DNA of 64,000 nt from Deinandra increscens subsp. villosa (taxonomy: Eukaryota > Streptophyta > Magnoliopsida > Asterales > Asteraceae). A program made the translations under genes and the position numbers. Position 1 is the first letter of the stretch; each line of letters starts with the position of its first letter. The stretch is taken from contig JBCNJP010000010.1 of the NCBI GenBank assembly GCA_039602395.1, positions 29,267,414 through 29,331,413 on the forward strand. Direction: 5' to 3'. The notes below the pieces were generated by a model. The model was given only the letters and a program-made list of their open reading frames with translations. It made no database searches and was not told where the DNA came from. Of the stretch, positions 33,545-46,683 are shown piece by piece.

Positions 33545-36500
33545 ATGGATTCATCTCGATTGGATCCACTCCTTGTGATCCAATCTGCTGATATGCTTGA
33601 TCCCGGTGATGAGGGGTTGTGTTCAAAGGTCTATGTTCCACTGAATTTCCAAAAATTGTTCAATTTGACATTGAAGGAGGTGTCTAGCGCTGCTGAACAG
33701 GATCGAAATCTAGATCCGGCATTAATGGAGGCTTTAATTAATGCAACTAATGTGTCGGATACGGTAATGAATAGGTTGTGTGACGTAAATGATTCTGCAA
33801 TTATTAAGGACCCGATTAGTACAGATTTGAAAGCCGATATCTCTGATTACAATGGTTCTGAAATTAATGAGGTAATCGACAGCTTACCTTCACCCTCTAG
33901 TACTGAATTTGTGCGAATGTGTAAGTCTGATTTGAGAGATGATTGGAAAGGAAATAGCATGGTTGAAATCCCTCGATGTGAGAATGGTAATTTCAAAATT
34001 GAGATTAGGGCTCAGTTGTTTGTCACTGATGTTATGAACTGCAATTTGGCTGCGCGTAAAGCTGAGTTAATGGATAAGGGGTCTGAGAATACTATGGCTA
34101 TTGTGAATAAGGGATTGGGCTCAATTTCTGCTTCAAAAGAAGAGGTTGATGAGGCTATGGAGGATTTTTTCAGTTTAAAAAATACTGACCCTGTGTTTAT
34201 GAAGTCAATGGTGGAGTTTATTGTTTTGCATCAGGATGAGTTAGAATTTGTTGCTAGATATCTTGGTTATTTGAGTAATATGAACCTGTTAAAGGATATT
34301 GCTAGTTACATGGAAGGTAACTTTGGAGTTTTTATCTTGCCTGTGGCTGCTAAATGTTTTTCCATTACTGGTAACAATTTTGAAACTATTGTACCTGTTG
34401 AGTCTTGCTGGGTCAATAGGTATGTTCATATGAAATATAGTAGCATTTTTCTTCTAGGACAGAATTCTCTTGTGACAGTCTTTTTAATGAAGATGCTCCT
34501 GTTCTAACTGCATTGTTCAAATTTTACTCTGCTTCTATTCTAAGGAAAATGGTAGTTAAGATTAAAAGGAAAATGGACTATACAGAAAAGAATTTGTTTG
34601 ATCTTCAGAACAGATTTCTTGATGTGATTCCTATTGACTTTAAGGATGGTAATGATAAGAAACTTAGAGAGTATGTTTCAAATGGTGAGGGTAAGAATTC
34701 AGTTTACATTGATGCTGGTTTAGGAAGAAGGATGGTTAGCCTTAGCCATACTAAATCTAAGTTGGATAGGTTGGCTACTACCTATGATCTGATTTCCTCT
34801 TCTCTCACTTGTGTTACTTTCAATTTGGGGAAAGCTTATGTATCTCCTGATTACAGCCCTCCTGCTCACCTGGATTCTGATGTTATTGTGGTACAGAATG
34901 CAATGGAGGAGAGTAGTGCTGAGGGTGCTGGCTCAATTCCTTTAATCAAATATGATCATATCAGGAGAGTCAAGAAAAGTATGAGGGAAATTTTAATTGA
35001 GCAACATAATCAATTGGCCAAAGCAAAAAAGCTTCAAAGGGAGATGATAGTGAAAATTAAAGCTGGCCATCTTGATGAAACTAAATGTGAGGCGTTCAAA
35101 AATCTCCCCTCTGATGCTGCTGTTGTGGTTTGCTGCTAAACATGCTCCTAATGGGGATGTGGAAGATTTTTTAAGAAAGCAACTTGCCAAGGAAGAGAGG
35201 ATCAGGAAAGAGGTGGAGCAAAAGAAGGAACAAAAGCAATCGTATGCTAATGTGGTACAGAGTGATGAGGTTGATCAGGAGTTGAAGGAGGTGAAGTTTA
35301 TTCCTCCTGCTATTCTTCCTAGTGGTGAAAAAGTCATGATTATAAACCCCAAGTTTATTGAACAAACTAGGAAAATATATAAAAATCATCTGTATTGGTA
35401 TTTTATTGGTACTATGTGTATGATTGGGTGGGTTAGATTTCATATCTCTAAAATGTGGAAGTCTTTTGGGATTGAGGAAGTTACTACTAATGGTAAAGGG
35501 ATTTTTTACTTCAAGTTTAAAGATGAGAATGGTCCTATGAATGTCTTAAAATCTGGACCTTGGGCTATCAGAAGTATTCCTTTGTGTGTTCATCATTAGG
35601 AGGCAGGTATGGTATTAGAAAAAGTTGATCCTAAGGTGGTTCCTAACTGGGTTACATTTCATGGCCTCCACTGGAAATGTGGAATGTGGAGAGTATTTGC
35701 AGTATAGCTAGTTGCTTGGGCAAGCCAATCACTTTTGACAGCATCACTGCTGAGAAATGTAATAAGAAGGAGAATGCAAGCTTTGCCAGAGTTTTGATTG
35801 AGGTTCCTGTTCATGAAGCTTATCCTTGTTTTGTGAATGCTTTTTATCCTGTGGATGAGTATGGATTTCAAAAGAGCATAGATATTCATATTGAGTTCTC
35901 TAAACTTCAAGTTAGCTGTCATCATTGTCTTGTTTATGGCAATACTTTTGAGACTTATCTAAACAGAATGTTGACTGTAGAGGAGGTGTTGGAAAGAGAA
36001 AAGGTTGTTAATGGTGTTGAACCAATCTATGAGCCTGCTGCAAGTGATCCTGTTATTGCCCAGGAGGATGTTAACATTGCTGCTGTGAGTGATCCCCCTG
36101 TTAATGCTCCTAGCAATGTTGTTGTTCCTTTTCCTGCTAGTGTTAAACCTGTGACCTCTAATACTGATAGTAATGTGGGGAGAGTTGATGATAACAAGGG
36201 GTCAGGTGCTCGAAAGCATGGGGTTGATGATGAGGGTTTTCAAGTAGTAGCTAACAAAAAGAATTCTGGCAATAGGAAGTCTAACTTAAAGAATCATGAG
36301 GGGAACAATGAAAGGGAAATAAAGGGCCTACAGTTAATTCTTCTAGTAGTTCTGTTATGAGATCTAGTCAACAGGAATGGCAAAAAGTCAGTAGTGGCAA
36401 AGTATCTGCTTGTAGAACACCTGTGATTAATCAGGCTGTCCAGAAGAAGGTGGAGGTTAACAGTAGTTTGGTACAGACTAAGGCTACTAATAATGGGAGT

Positions 36501-37103
36501 CATGGTGAGGAGAAAAAGGTGGACCAAAAATTGGGTATAAGGGGAATTCAGGGGCATGGTAAACCAATCAAAAGTGATAAAGTGTAGGAGGAGAAAAAGC
36601 ATTGTGACAGAATGGTTGTTGATAAGGGTCAGCTGCAGAACAGGAAGTCAGTTCCTCCTGATAAGTATGTTCCTCTAAAGACTTATAATTCTTTCAACAT
36701 GCTGGAGGATATCACAACTGATATTACTAATGCTACACATAGTAACTCCATATTCCAGCCTAATAAGGAGTTTATTCCTGTCAATAAATTAAAAATTCTT
36801 ACTACAGCTTTGGAAAGTTATTATAAAAGTTTGTCTGAGGAGGAGAAGGGTGAGGTAGTTGTTTATGTGACTAATAAGCTCGTCCCTCCCTTTGAAAGAA
36901 GAAGTGCATGGAGTTTTGCTCAGAGAAAATTGTTTATGATCTTATGTAATAAAAATGGGTTTGATGCTGGCATGCAGTGTATTCTTGAGGATGAAAGGAA
37001 TGCTGAGGAAGTTTGTGAGATGCAAGATGACTTAATGGAAAATAATGTGGAGCAGGAGAATGAAGTGAAGGTATGTGGGTCTCATGAGGAATCTTTGAAA
37101 TGA
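33545..37103 (+). pseudogene. LINE ORF1, frameshifted
   Basis: ORF1 proteins of plant L1-type LINEs bind RNA and chaperone the element. The first open part is 33545-34507 (MDSSRLDPLLVIQSADMLD...). Later parts change frame near 34510, 35100, 35600-35680 and 36350, and there is a stop at 36585-36587. A DUF4283-like core is visible at about 35470-35830 (NGKGIFYFKF, SGPWAIRSIPL, then LGKPITFD and ASFARVLIEV), followed by a reduced zinc knuckle (QVSCHHCLVYGNTFE). The end at 37101-37103 (TGA) overlaps the ORF2 start. It is longer than usual for ORF1; the extra N-terminal half is not recognised. Confidence 0.7.
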
Positions 37104-40100
37104 AGATTCTTGCCTGGAATGTTAGAGGGTTGAACAATCTGGATAGGATTGTTTTGGTCAAAAAAGTGTTGAGGGAGAATGGTATTTGGATTTGTGGTGT
37201 CATTGAATCTAGATTAGGTTCAAGCAAAATTGACTTGGTTACCAAACAAGTGGGCCTCTAATGTGGATTGTTGTAGGGAATGGGCCAGAAGAATAGTGGG
37301 TTGGGACTCTACCAAGGCTGATGTTCAGGTCATAGACAAGAATGATCAGGCTATGCATTGTGTGGTTAATTCACTTGAGGGTAAGGAGAGCTTTCTTTGC
37401 TCTTTTATCTATGGGCATATTACTCCTGTCAAAAGAAAGCTGTTATGGCTTGACCTTGTGTGTCATAGTCAAATGATTAAAGAGTTACCATGGGTTTGCA
37501 TGGGGGATTTCAATATAATTCTTGACCCTGCTGAGTCTACATTTATCAACTCTAAGATGAATTCCTCTATCACTCAATTCAGGGATTGTCTCTCTTCTTG
37601 TGGGCTAAGTGATTGTGGGTATCATGGAATGAAGTTCACTTGGACCAGTAAGCCAAAGACTGGTTGTGGTATCCTTAAGAAGCTTGAGAGAGTGATTGCC
37701 AATCAAAATTTCAATGTTAACTTTGAGAAAGCTGTTGTGGAATTCTTGCCTTTTTATTCATCTGACCACTCTCCAATGTTGCTGCAGTTTGGTGATAGAT
37801 GTAAGCAGAAGGGTAAGGCTTTTAGATTCATGAACTACTTAACAAGAAAGCCTGAATTTCAAGAAATGTTGCTGAGGGGTGGCATAAGAAATTTATGGGT
37901 TTTAAAATGTTTCAGCTTGTCTCTAAATTAAAGGGTCTTAAGACTCCTTTGAGGAAACTCAATCTTTGTCATGGTAATCTGTTTGAGAGGGCTGAGAAAC
38001 TTAGGTTTGAGTTGGAAAGAATCCAAAGAGAAATGGTGGAAGATCCTGGTAATGGTTCTCTAAGGGATGAAGAGGGTGTCTATTTGTATGCTTATAAAGA
38101 TGCCTTGATTGATGAATACCATTTTAACAAGCAGCAGTCCAAAATTAATTGGTTGAGAGATAGGGACAGTAACACTAAGTTTTTTCATGCTGCTGTCAAA
38201 GAGAGAAAGGAAAGAAGAAAGATAATCATGATTAAAGATGTTGATGGTGAGGAGTATTATGGTGATCAAATTGCTGAAGCATTTGTTAAGCATTTTAGTA
38301 ATTTTTTACGAAGAAAGGGCTCTGTGGTGGAAATTTCTGACCCTGAATCTCTCTTTGTCAACACTATTCCCCTTGAGGTTGCTGATGCTATGATATGTCC
38401 TGTGACTAGAGCTGATATTAAAGATGCTCTGATGAGTATTGATGATGATAAAGCCCCTGGGCCGGATGGGTTCACTGCAAAAAAAAATGTAAGGCTGCGT
38501 GGGGAGTTGTGAAAAATGATGTGTGTGATGCTGTTTTGGAATTCTTCAACAATGGGAAACTTCTAAAAGAAGTTAATAACACTTCCATATCTCTTGTCCC
38601 TAAGGTTAGCAATCCCTCTTGTGTTACTGACTTTAGGCCCATTGCATGTTGTAATGTTATATACAAGTGTATTAGCAAAATTCTCTGCAATAGAATTAAG
38701 GGGGTGCTTGGTTCAGTTGTGGATGTGAATCAAAGTGCATTCATTCCTGGAAGGTAGATTAGTGATAACATTCTTCTTGCTCAGGAGCTTGTTAGGCAGT
38801 ATAATAGAAAGGGAGGGAGTGGAAAGGTGGCTTACAAGATAGATATTCAAAAAGCCTATGACACTGTTGACCTTGATTTCATGAAAACTATTTTAGGATA
38901 CTTTGGGTTTCCCAGGATTATGGTTGGTTGGATCATGGAGTGCCTGAATACTGATTCTTTCTCTATTAACTTTGAGGGACAACAACATGGGTTCTTTAAG
39001 GGTTTAAGAGGTTTGAGACAGGGTGATCCTCTGTCACCTTATCTTTTTACATTGGTCATGGAGGTGTTGACTTTAATTATCAAAAGACATATCAGGGGCA
39101 ACAATGATTTTCCATATCATTGGAAATGTGAGAAAATTCATCTAACACACCTCTGTTTTGCTGATGATTTGATGTTGTTCTGTAGGGCTGATAAGAATCT
39201 GTGCAAATTCTTAGGAATGCTTTGACTGAGTTCAGTAGGGCTTCTGGTTTGGTTCCAAATCAGCTAAAAAGTAATGTTTTCTATGGCAGTGTTGCTGAGA
39301 GTACCAAGAGAGTGTTGGATGCTATTATGCCTTTCAATCCTGGCTCTCTTCCTGTTAGGTATCTTGGTGTTCCCCTTCTTTATAGTAGGATGTACTATAA
39401 AGACTGCATTATGCTAATTGAAAAAGTGAGAAAGAGGTTGGATAACTGGAAAAATAAGTTTCTATCATTTGCTGGTAGGCTGCAGTTGGTTAAGTCTGTT
39501 TTATCTTCTATTTGCATCTATTGGACTTCTATGTTCATACTGCCGGCTAATGTGTTGAATGAGATTGAAGGAATGATGAGAAGGTTTCTGTGGGCTCATG
39601 AAACTAATGCTAGGGGTAAAGTCAGAGTTAAATGGGACAATGTGTGTCAAAAATGGAAAAATGGTGGGTTGGGGGTCAAATCTCTTAAGATTATGAATTC
39701 TGCTCTTGTTACTAAACATATTTGGAACTTGGTTTCTGGTAGAAATTCCATTTGGGTTAAATGGGTCAGATTATACCTTATGGAGGATAGGAACTTTTGG
39801 ACATTAAAGCCAAAAAATGGTTGCAGTTGGGCCTGGAGGAAAATTCTTAATTGTAAAAAGCTGATAAGAACACATATGTTGTTTGAGATTGGGAATGGGA
39901 ATAAGGTTAATGCCTGGCATGACAGATGGCATGAAATGGGTCCATTAGACTTGTATATTTCAAATAGAGACATTATAAAGGCTGGGTTTAGAGATGACTC
40001 CACGTTTCTGATATTGTGGATGGTAATGGGTGGAAATGGCCTATGGAATGGTATAGCAAATATCCTCTGTTAAATTTTATCCAATGTCCTGAAATTAGGA

Positions 40101-40744
40101 ATGAGATGGAGGATAAGCTTTGGTGGATAAGTAAGGATGGTGATCTGGTGAACTTCAGTACTTCTGTGTGTTATGATGATTTGTTAAGCCATAAACCTGA
40201 AGTATATTGGGCTGCTAATGTTTGGTTTGCTCAAAGAATTCCAAGGCATGCTTTTGTTTTGTGGATGGTTGCTCAATATAAGTTATTGACACAAGATAGG
40301 CTGGATAAGTGGAGTGGGAGTGGGGAGAGGAAATGTGCTTTCTGTAATTCTCAGCCTGATAGTCATAAACATTTGTTTTTCACATGTAGTTTTCCAGGGG
40401 AATTATGGAGAAGGGCCAAGCTTAAGGCTAGAATGATGGATGCCCCTGACAACTGGAATGATGTTAAGGATTACCTTGGTAATCTGCCTTTAAAGAAATC
40501 TATATGGAATGTGATTAGGAAGCTAACCATTGCTGCCACTGTTTACTTTATTTGGCAAGAAAGGAACTTGAGGCTATTTCAAGGAAAAAGAAGGAATTTG
40601 GAGGCTATTGAGCATTTAATCAATGATTCTGTTAGACTCAAGCTGAAAAGTACTATTGTGAAATATTCTGCTCATGTTATGCAAGCGGATGAGGTTTGGA
40701 AGTTTCTGCCCCATTTTCTCTCCAATGATAGCATGTATTTGTGA
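37100..40744 (+). pseudogene. LINE ORF2: endonuclease, RT and zf-RVT, frameshifted
   Basis: It starts MKILAWNVRGLNN at 37100, the usual beginning of the apurinic-type endonuclease; the GDFN motif is at about 37504 and SDHSP near 37765. The RT block follows from about 38430: KAPGPDGF, FRPIACCN, QSAFIPGR, DIQKAYDTVD, LRQGDPLSPYLF and the catalytic FADD at about 39160. The zf-RVT domain is near 40215-40400 (WFAQRIPRHAFVLWM, CAFCNSQPDSHKHLFFTC). Frameshifts lie near 37230-37260, 37880-37930, 38480 (an A run), 39200 and 40000-40070, and a TAG stop at 38755-38757. The total of about 1,215 codons is normal for the family. The protein would nick DNA and copy the element RNA, but this copy is dead. 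Confidence 0.9.
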
Positions 40745-40986
40745 TGTTATGAGGGTTTGGGGATCTCATATGTATGGTATGGGTTGGGCCAGTTATTTTT
40801 GTAAATCATTGTGGTCTTTTGTCAATAATTTGTGGGATGGGGGATTTATTGGGATGGAAGGTGGTGGAAAGGTTGGGCTCTAAGCACTATGGTGAGATTT
40901 GGGGAGGGATTTGGGGGGGGGGTGACTGGTACATCTTGCACACAATGCACTTTCTTTGGCTTCATTAGAGGGGGGGAGTGTGAGTG

Positions 40987-43900
40987 TGTGACAACTCGTA
41001 CTTTCCAGGTATACTTTAATATATTAATTATGTGCAATTAGCTGTAATTCTATGTGCATTAGGCTAATTTGTTTAAATTAGATGCCTTTACGTGCAAACA
41101 TAGACAATCTAGGTCCGACAACAATTACCCATAATGGAAATCAAATGAAATCCCGTAACAATTTATGACAAACGTTTTCCAAACACGTCGTTTATTCAAA
41201 CGACCATTCTAAGTCAAACCATAACTTGGTTTTAATTCTAAAACTTATTCAACTTCAAACCATTTATTTTCCTTCAAACTATTTAATTCCGTCAAACAAA
41301 TTTCGTTATACTTTTAAACATAAACCGCTCACGTCAAGCAAACGTTTAGATCTAAATTCGGAATACATCACTAGTGCACAACAACATAAACCCCAAATCA
41401 TGATAAGTGACATTCCCATTTATCCGTAAACGTCCGCGATAAACAATATTTTTATTGTTACAATCACTCGTTTCACGTCGAAAACCCATTTTCATTCCGG
41501 ACATCGTTTTTTCACAAACGAAGTCTCATTGGACTCGTAGGACCAAACCGGACTCAACCCGACCCGAGACCCGGTTCGGCCCAGGAAGCCCAATGGGCCT
41601 ACGGCCCAAACTTTCTTTCTTTTCTTTCTTTTTCTCGGCCCATAGGCCCAATCGGCCCGGCCCATTCCTTCTTTTCTTTTCTTTCGGGCCGAAGCCCGTT
41701 TCTTTTTTTTCTTTTTCTTCGGGCCGAAGCCCACTCTCCTCTCTCTTTCTTTCGGGCCTAAGCCCACCACCCTCTCTCCCTTTCCCTTATTTCCGATCGG
41801 CCCACATCCACTCAACCAAACACCTAACAAGAGATTTCCCATGTGATCAAGTCTCTTAAACCTTGGTTAGATCCCTTTCCTATAAGCACATGTTGGAGCT
41901 ATCTTGCTAGCTAGTTACTAAACCATCTTGTGACCCAAGTACACTACAAAACCAAGGACCCTTGGTTAATACATATAACCACTTACACCTCCCACATGCT
42001 TGTCCCCTTTGAGCCACCCTAACCTCCTCTTGTCCCATCCCCTTGGCCGGCCTATACCCCCTCACCATACTCCTAGATTTTAATTTCCAAGCACTAGTAC
42101 TAGAGAACTCAAGAAACTTAGTTCAACTTTCTCTTCTCCTTCTTGATTTCGGCTAGGAACCAACCAAACCATCCTCATTTCGGTTCACATGTAACCGAAA
42201 CCACACACCACCACCTAACCATCCTTTTTAAAACACTTAACTCCTCATTTCACCATAAATGACTTCAAGAAAAACAATCACTTTTCTCTCTTTCTCTCTT
42301 GCTCTCGGCCACACTAAAACCGCCACCACCACCACCATTTCACCATCAACCACCTTGCATTCTAGCTTCTAAATACTTTCCTTGTTCAAGGTAAATCATT
42401 CCTAGCTCCTAAAACTCCATTATCCTTCCATTTCTTTCTAGATTTCCTTCATAAACAACTTTTTCTAATCTTTTACTTTTCTTGTCAAAAATTCATGACA
42501 AACTCTTCATCTTTCATCACCATTTCCTTTCAAAATCAAGATCAAGGTTGGGTTTGGAGCTAAACTTGGAAGCTAGTTCAACAACCCATTAACGTCATTA
42601 CCGATCCGGAAAACTCTAAGTGAGGAAACTTACTTTCTTTGGTTATTTTTCTATAAATCTTTCATATCTTTATGTCACATGTCATGTTCATGAATAAGTC
42701 TTGATTTGGTTGTTGTATGACTTGCTAGCAAACATGTATGTTAGTATGGTTATGTGCTTGTGATGGAAACTAGTTTATATTAAAAAGATTATTTGACAAA
42801 ATATATAAATAACTTGTGTTTTGTTAAAAAGAATCACTTTAAATGACCAAAATTGGACAAATACTAGTTCTTGTATGTTAAAAATAATTTGGAACATTTA
42901 ACTTGGTGTGAAATGGGCATACAAAGTGTCAAAAATCGAAACTTCATGAAAAATATAAGTTTATGAAACTGGGCAGAGATGACACACTTTCTGCGTGTCA
43001 TAAATCTGCTGTCATCTGTGAACTATATGAAACAAGAACACTGAACAGAGATGACACACATATTCTGCGTGTCATAAAACTGCTGTCATATAGAAAAATG
43101 TATATTTTTCCAAATCTTCAAAACACTTGTATTTTGACTTCAAACCAAAACCAAAGTTTACTAAAGGGTGATTTTGAGTCATAAAAGTGTTCACCAAGGA
43201 TTTAGACACGGAACTTCAAAGAAATAAAAACATGTAATTTTTATGACAAAAATACCATTTATTTTATGAAAATTAAGTTTAAGACTTTTGACAAGTTGTG
43301 ACGACTTAGGACTTGTAGTGTATTATTAGGGATGCCAATGATGTTTTCTAAACATACTAAATAATTCGAGAAGTTAAACACTTGGAAACAAAACGGTTAA
43401 ATATCGTAACTACGACATTTCGATAAAAATTATAACTTATTTTTCGAATGGGAATTGGGCCTAGTCCAAAACATGAAACATGCCTATTTTGACATATAAG
43501 AATGTTTTATAAAGCTCAAACTTGGAAAACATGTTTTATAAATAAACCGGACAAAAACTGTAACTTTCGGTTACTCGAAAATGTCGGATTTTACAAGTTA
43601 AACTTTCACTAATTAATTTGGCAACTCAAAACCCTAAAACACATTAAAAAAAGTCTACTAACAAATCCTAAGTGTTAGGAAAACCTAAAACGTCGTAAGA
43701 AGGTCATAACGGTCAAACCGGCGAAACCGGCTAACTACCGGACGAACCATACACTTAATTTTACCAAAATATAACTTCATATATTTTTGGAAATATTCTA
43801 AAGAAAGATTATATTTAAAAGGTCCAAAACCTTACAAATATTTAGCGAACTAAATATTTATGATTTTTCCTAACGTTTAATGAGAAATAATCCATATTAT

Positions 43901-45048
43901 TCAATAACTATTTTTCAAACGTGAATATGTAATCATTATTTATTTATTCAAATAAATAATAAACTCCATCAACTTCAATATTATTTATTTAACAATAAAT
44001 AATGTCCTAGGATTTCCATCATTGCCATCGGGTAACAACAGTCGAGACTTAACCTTGAACATTGAGTGACGTTTTCACTAACTCAAGATAGCCAAACCCT
44101 AATACGTCATAACATTACTTTGTAGACGTTTGCTAGGCTAAGTTCAACTAAACAAATCTGTCATCCACCTTCAAACATGTGAGTCTTCACGGCCCCTTTT
44201 ACTTTCCTTTTTTCTAACTTGGGGGAGAATTCAATGAATGCCTTTCAATTTCAAACTGTCTGATATTATGATAACTGTAAGACGTACTGATTGCATGTTC
44301 TTTTCATTTCCCCAATTTGTGTATTCATGTTGATTCATGTTATATGCCTAAGTCCCACTATTAATTGGATTCAATTAGTTCATTCGAAACGATAGCTTGT
44401 GAATAGATCTATTTGGGTTGACGACCCTACTCTGACTTGGTCGCTCCAGTCATGACTCCATGGTTATAGTCAAGGGGTACATTTGTTATTCTAGTCATTC
44501 TGTGTTCTTGGGGAAGAACACCAGGAGTGGGTAAACAGTTAGTTTTGAATTCAAGGTTCATGCTTGATCTCTACAACAACAGTGTCAACAAACTAATATC
44601 AAGACAAGCCAAACATTTTCAAACTTATTTTCAAACAGTTCAGTGTCATTAAACCTGTGAAACTCACCAACAATTCTGTTGACTCTTTTTATTCTTGAAT
44701 TCTCAGGTGATTAAAGACTGCAACTCCATGTTTTTCTGTTCTGATCCTGCTTGTCATATCATGGCCTGCTGTGTGTTCATGCATTTCATTTTGGAGATTT
44801 AGACGCATTACGCCTTAGGGTAGTTATGTTTATAAATCTCATGACTTTGTCTTTTGGAAAACTTATCATGTAACCACTACTTTATTTCCGCTGCCACGGT
44901 TTTAGATGTTTAAGTAAATGTTTGAAACTTATATTTTCGAAAGACAAATGGTTAAATTAAATATTCATTAGACGTCATCATTCATAACCATGACCATGAT
45001 GCCAAATCAGTCACATGCCCACATTCAGTCATTTCTCGGGGTGTGACA
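40987..45048 (+). mobile_element. Solo LTR, 4,062 bp, with GAGTG target duplication
   Basis: It runs from TGTGACAACTCG to CGGGGTGTGACA and is flanked by GAGTG at 40982-40986 and 45049-45053. LINE 3' UTR continues directly on both sides, with no primer site or polypurine tract, so the interior was lost by LTR-LTR recombination. It shares ends, length and internal blocks (for example AATAGATCTATTTGGGTTGA at about 44402) with the chromovirus LTR at 51898-56007. A CTATAAG box near 41880 follows a GGCCCA-rich stretch (41560-41830). Confidence 0.92.
42974..43093. repeat. 72-bp imperfect tandem repeat with hairpin potential
   Basis: CAGAGATGACACAC starts at 42974 and 43046. In each copy GATGACAC is followed by GTGTCAT about 8-12 bases later, so each can fold back on itself. 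Confidence 0.7.
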
Positions 45049-45811
45049 GAGTGGTATGGTGACATTCTAAAGGGAGGAGTGGAGGAGGAGTGTGACCTTA
45101 ATAGTATTAGGATCTGGGGTGGTGGGAAATGCAGGGTCCTTTTATATGATGTTGGGTTGCACTATAAAGCTAGGGTAGTCATCTAGTGTCTTTTTACACT
45201 TTCCTTTATTCTTTCAGTTCTGTTTAGTTTGTTTTTGCTTTGTGTCTTGTGGCACTTGCATTTCAGTATCAATTCTGCTGGTCATTTGGGTCAAATTTGG
45301 CTGGTGACCAGATCTGCTCTTATTAATTGGTGGATAGGTTTTGGATGGCATGTGACATGCATCAGCCCTGGAGTGATATGGATGGATGGTACCAAGTGGT
45401 TTAGGACATTATTTTCCTCCCCATATCTTTATATTTTTAGCACTTACCATTGGTACCAAAACCCAATTGTCTTTCTTGTGTCTGCCTTTTACATTTTTTA
45501 TTTTTTGTGTCTTGCCTCCATTTGGAGGTGGGGTGGGGGGCATGGGGATTTTATTCTGGTGGAGAGTTGGTGGTTGGAAGAGGCCATTATGCTTGATGAT
45601 TGTTGCAATTGCCCTATGTACTGGTGTTCAAAGACAGAGAGGTTGCTGGTGCCACAGAATAATATTATCTATTTTCTTGTTTTCTTTTCTTGGTTTCTGT
45701 TTTGGGTTGTATTCGTTTATCCTGGCAAGATCTATGACAGAGGAAAGATGAAGGTTTGGAATTTCATGGTTTTATGGACAAGTTGGTTTAGAAGTGGTAG
45801 TGAGGGAGTTA

Positions 45812-46683
45812 TTTTTTTTTTCGGGGGAAAACCCGGCAAAATAAATAAAAAGAACAAACAAGTACAAGAGCACACACAAAACCATTAGGTTGGACAATTC
45901 CCAACCTTAACAGTTAAGTGAGTAAGGAAACACCAAATAACAACCTTAACAAACAAAATACAACCAAAATACAAGCAAGTGTTACTAAAAACCCACCAGC
46001 TCCAATAATCCAAGTATATGAAACCTTTCCAAATATCCTTTGCATCCTTATACCACCAGCTCGTCTCATTTATAACAATATGAGCAAAACAAGGCTCATA
46101 TTTCATACCCTGGCAATCCTCCCAACCAGTCTCTATTTTAATCCTGCTCCACTCCATATTTCAAATAGCCATTGCAGCCATCCAAAATCACTAACCCCAA
46201 ATACAAAAACCAAAGAGTGTATCAAGTATAAGCTTTTAACAGCTATTGTCATACAACCTTTCCAGCCCAATCTCACACCTTCAACACACCAATAACAACC
46301 AATAGTAACAAATAAAATCTTTAACCTATCTCTCAAATACTTTACAGCCACATAGCAATCAATTTCATACCAGCTCGTCCCATTTCTCCAATTATATAAC
46401 TTGAAAATTAAATCCCAAAATTCATACCACCTCCCATTTTGGCTGTAACAAACTCTATACTCATATATTCCAAACAACTCCCTTGAAGCACTCCACTTAA
46501 AACCTTCCAGAATTCCAGAAGAATAAGATAAGCCACTACTCCCCTTTGAACCAGTTAGGAACATAAGCTCAATCCCAATCCTCATTTCATGAACCTGCTG
46601 CCACCATGACTTGCACATATTGAACTTAACCCAAACTTTTAAGTCAACATACCAGAACAGCTTCAGTATCCTAAGTAATATTT
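45812..46683 (-). mobile_element. Opposite-strand LINE 3' fragment
   Basis: On the minus strand it ends GCCGGGTTTTCCCCCG followed by A11, at 45822-45812. Upstream is about 850 bp of open, Trp-rich sequence like the 3' UTR of the neighbouring LINE, without any RT domain. It is most simply a 5'-truncated LINE copy. The right edge is placed where homology to the long LTR begins. Confidence 0.5.

Larger units (their letters stand above)
33245..45811 (+). mobile_element. Long LINE with both ORFs, interrupted by a solo LTR
   Basis: Order: leader, ORF1 (33545-37103), ORF2 (37100-40744), 3' UTR 40745-40986, then a solo LTR (40987-45048), then 3' UTR again from 45049. The 5' edge is set where LTR homology stops. 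The 3' edge is uncertain because an opposite-strand LINE tail starts at 45812. Both ORFs have several frameshifts, so it is inactive. A 219-codon open stretch at 45229-45888 in the 3' UTR is Trp/Phe-rich and not a known protein. Confidence 0.8.

Noticed and set aside
45229..45888. 219-codon ORF rich in Trp and Phe
   Set aside because: It sits in the 3' UTR of a LINE and ends inside an opposite-strand poly-T tail; no protein family is recognised.
46133..46618. 161-codon minus-strand ORF
   Set aside because: It is part of a LINE-like 3' fragment without RT or endonuclease motifs; openness reflects T/G-rich composition.
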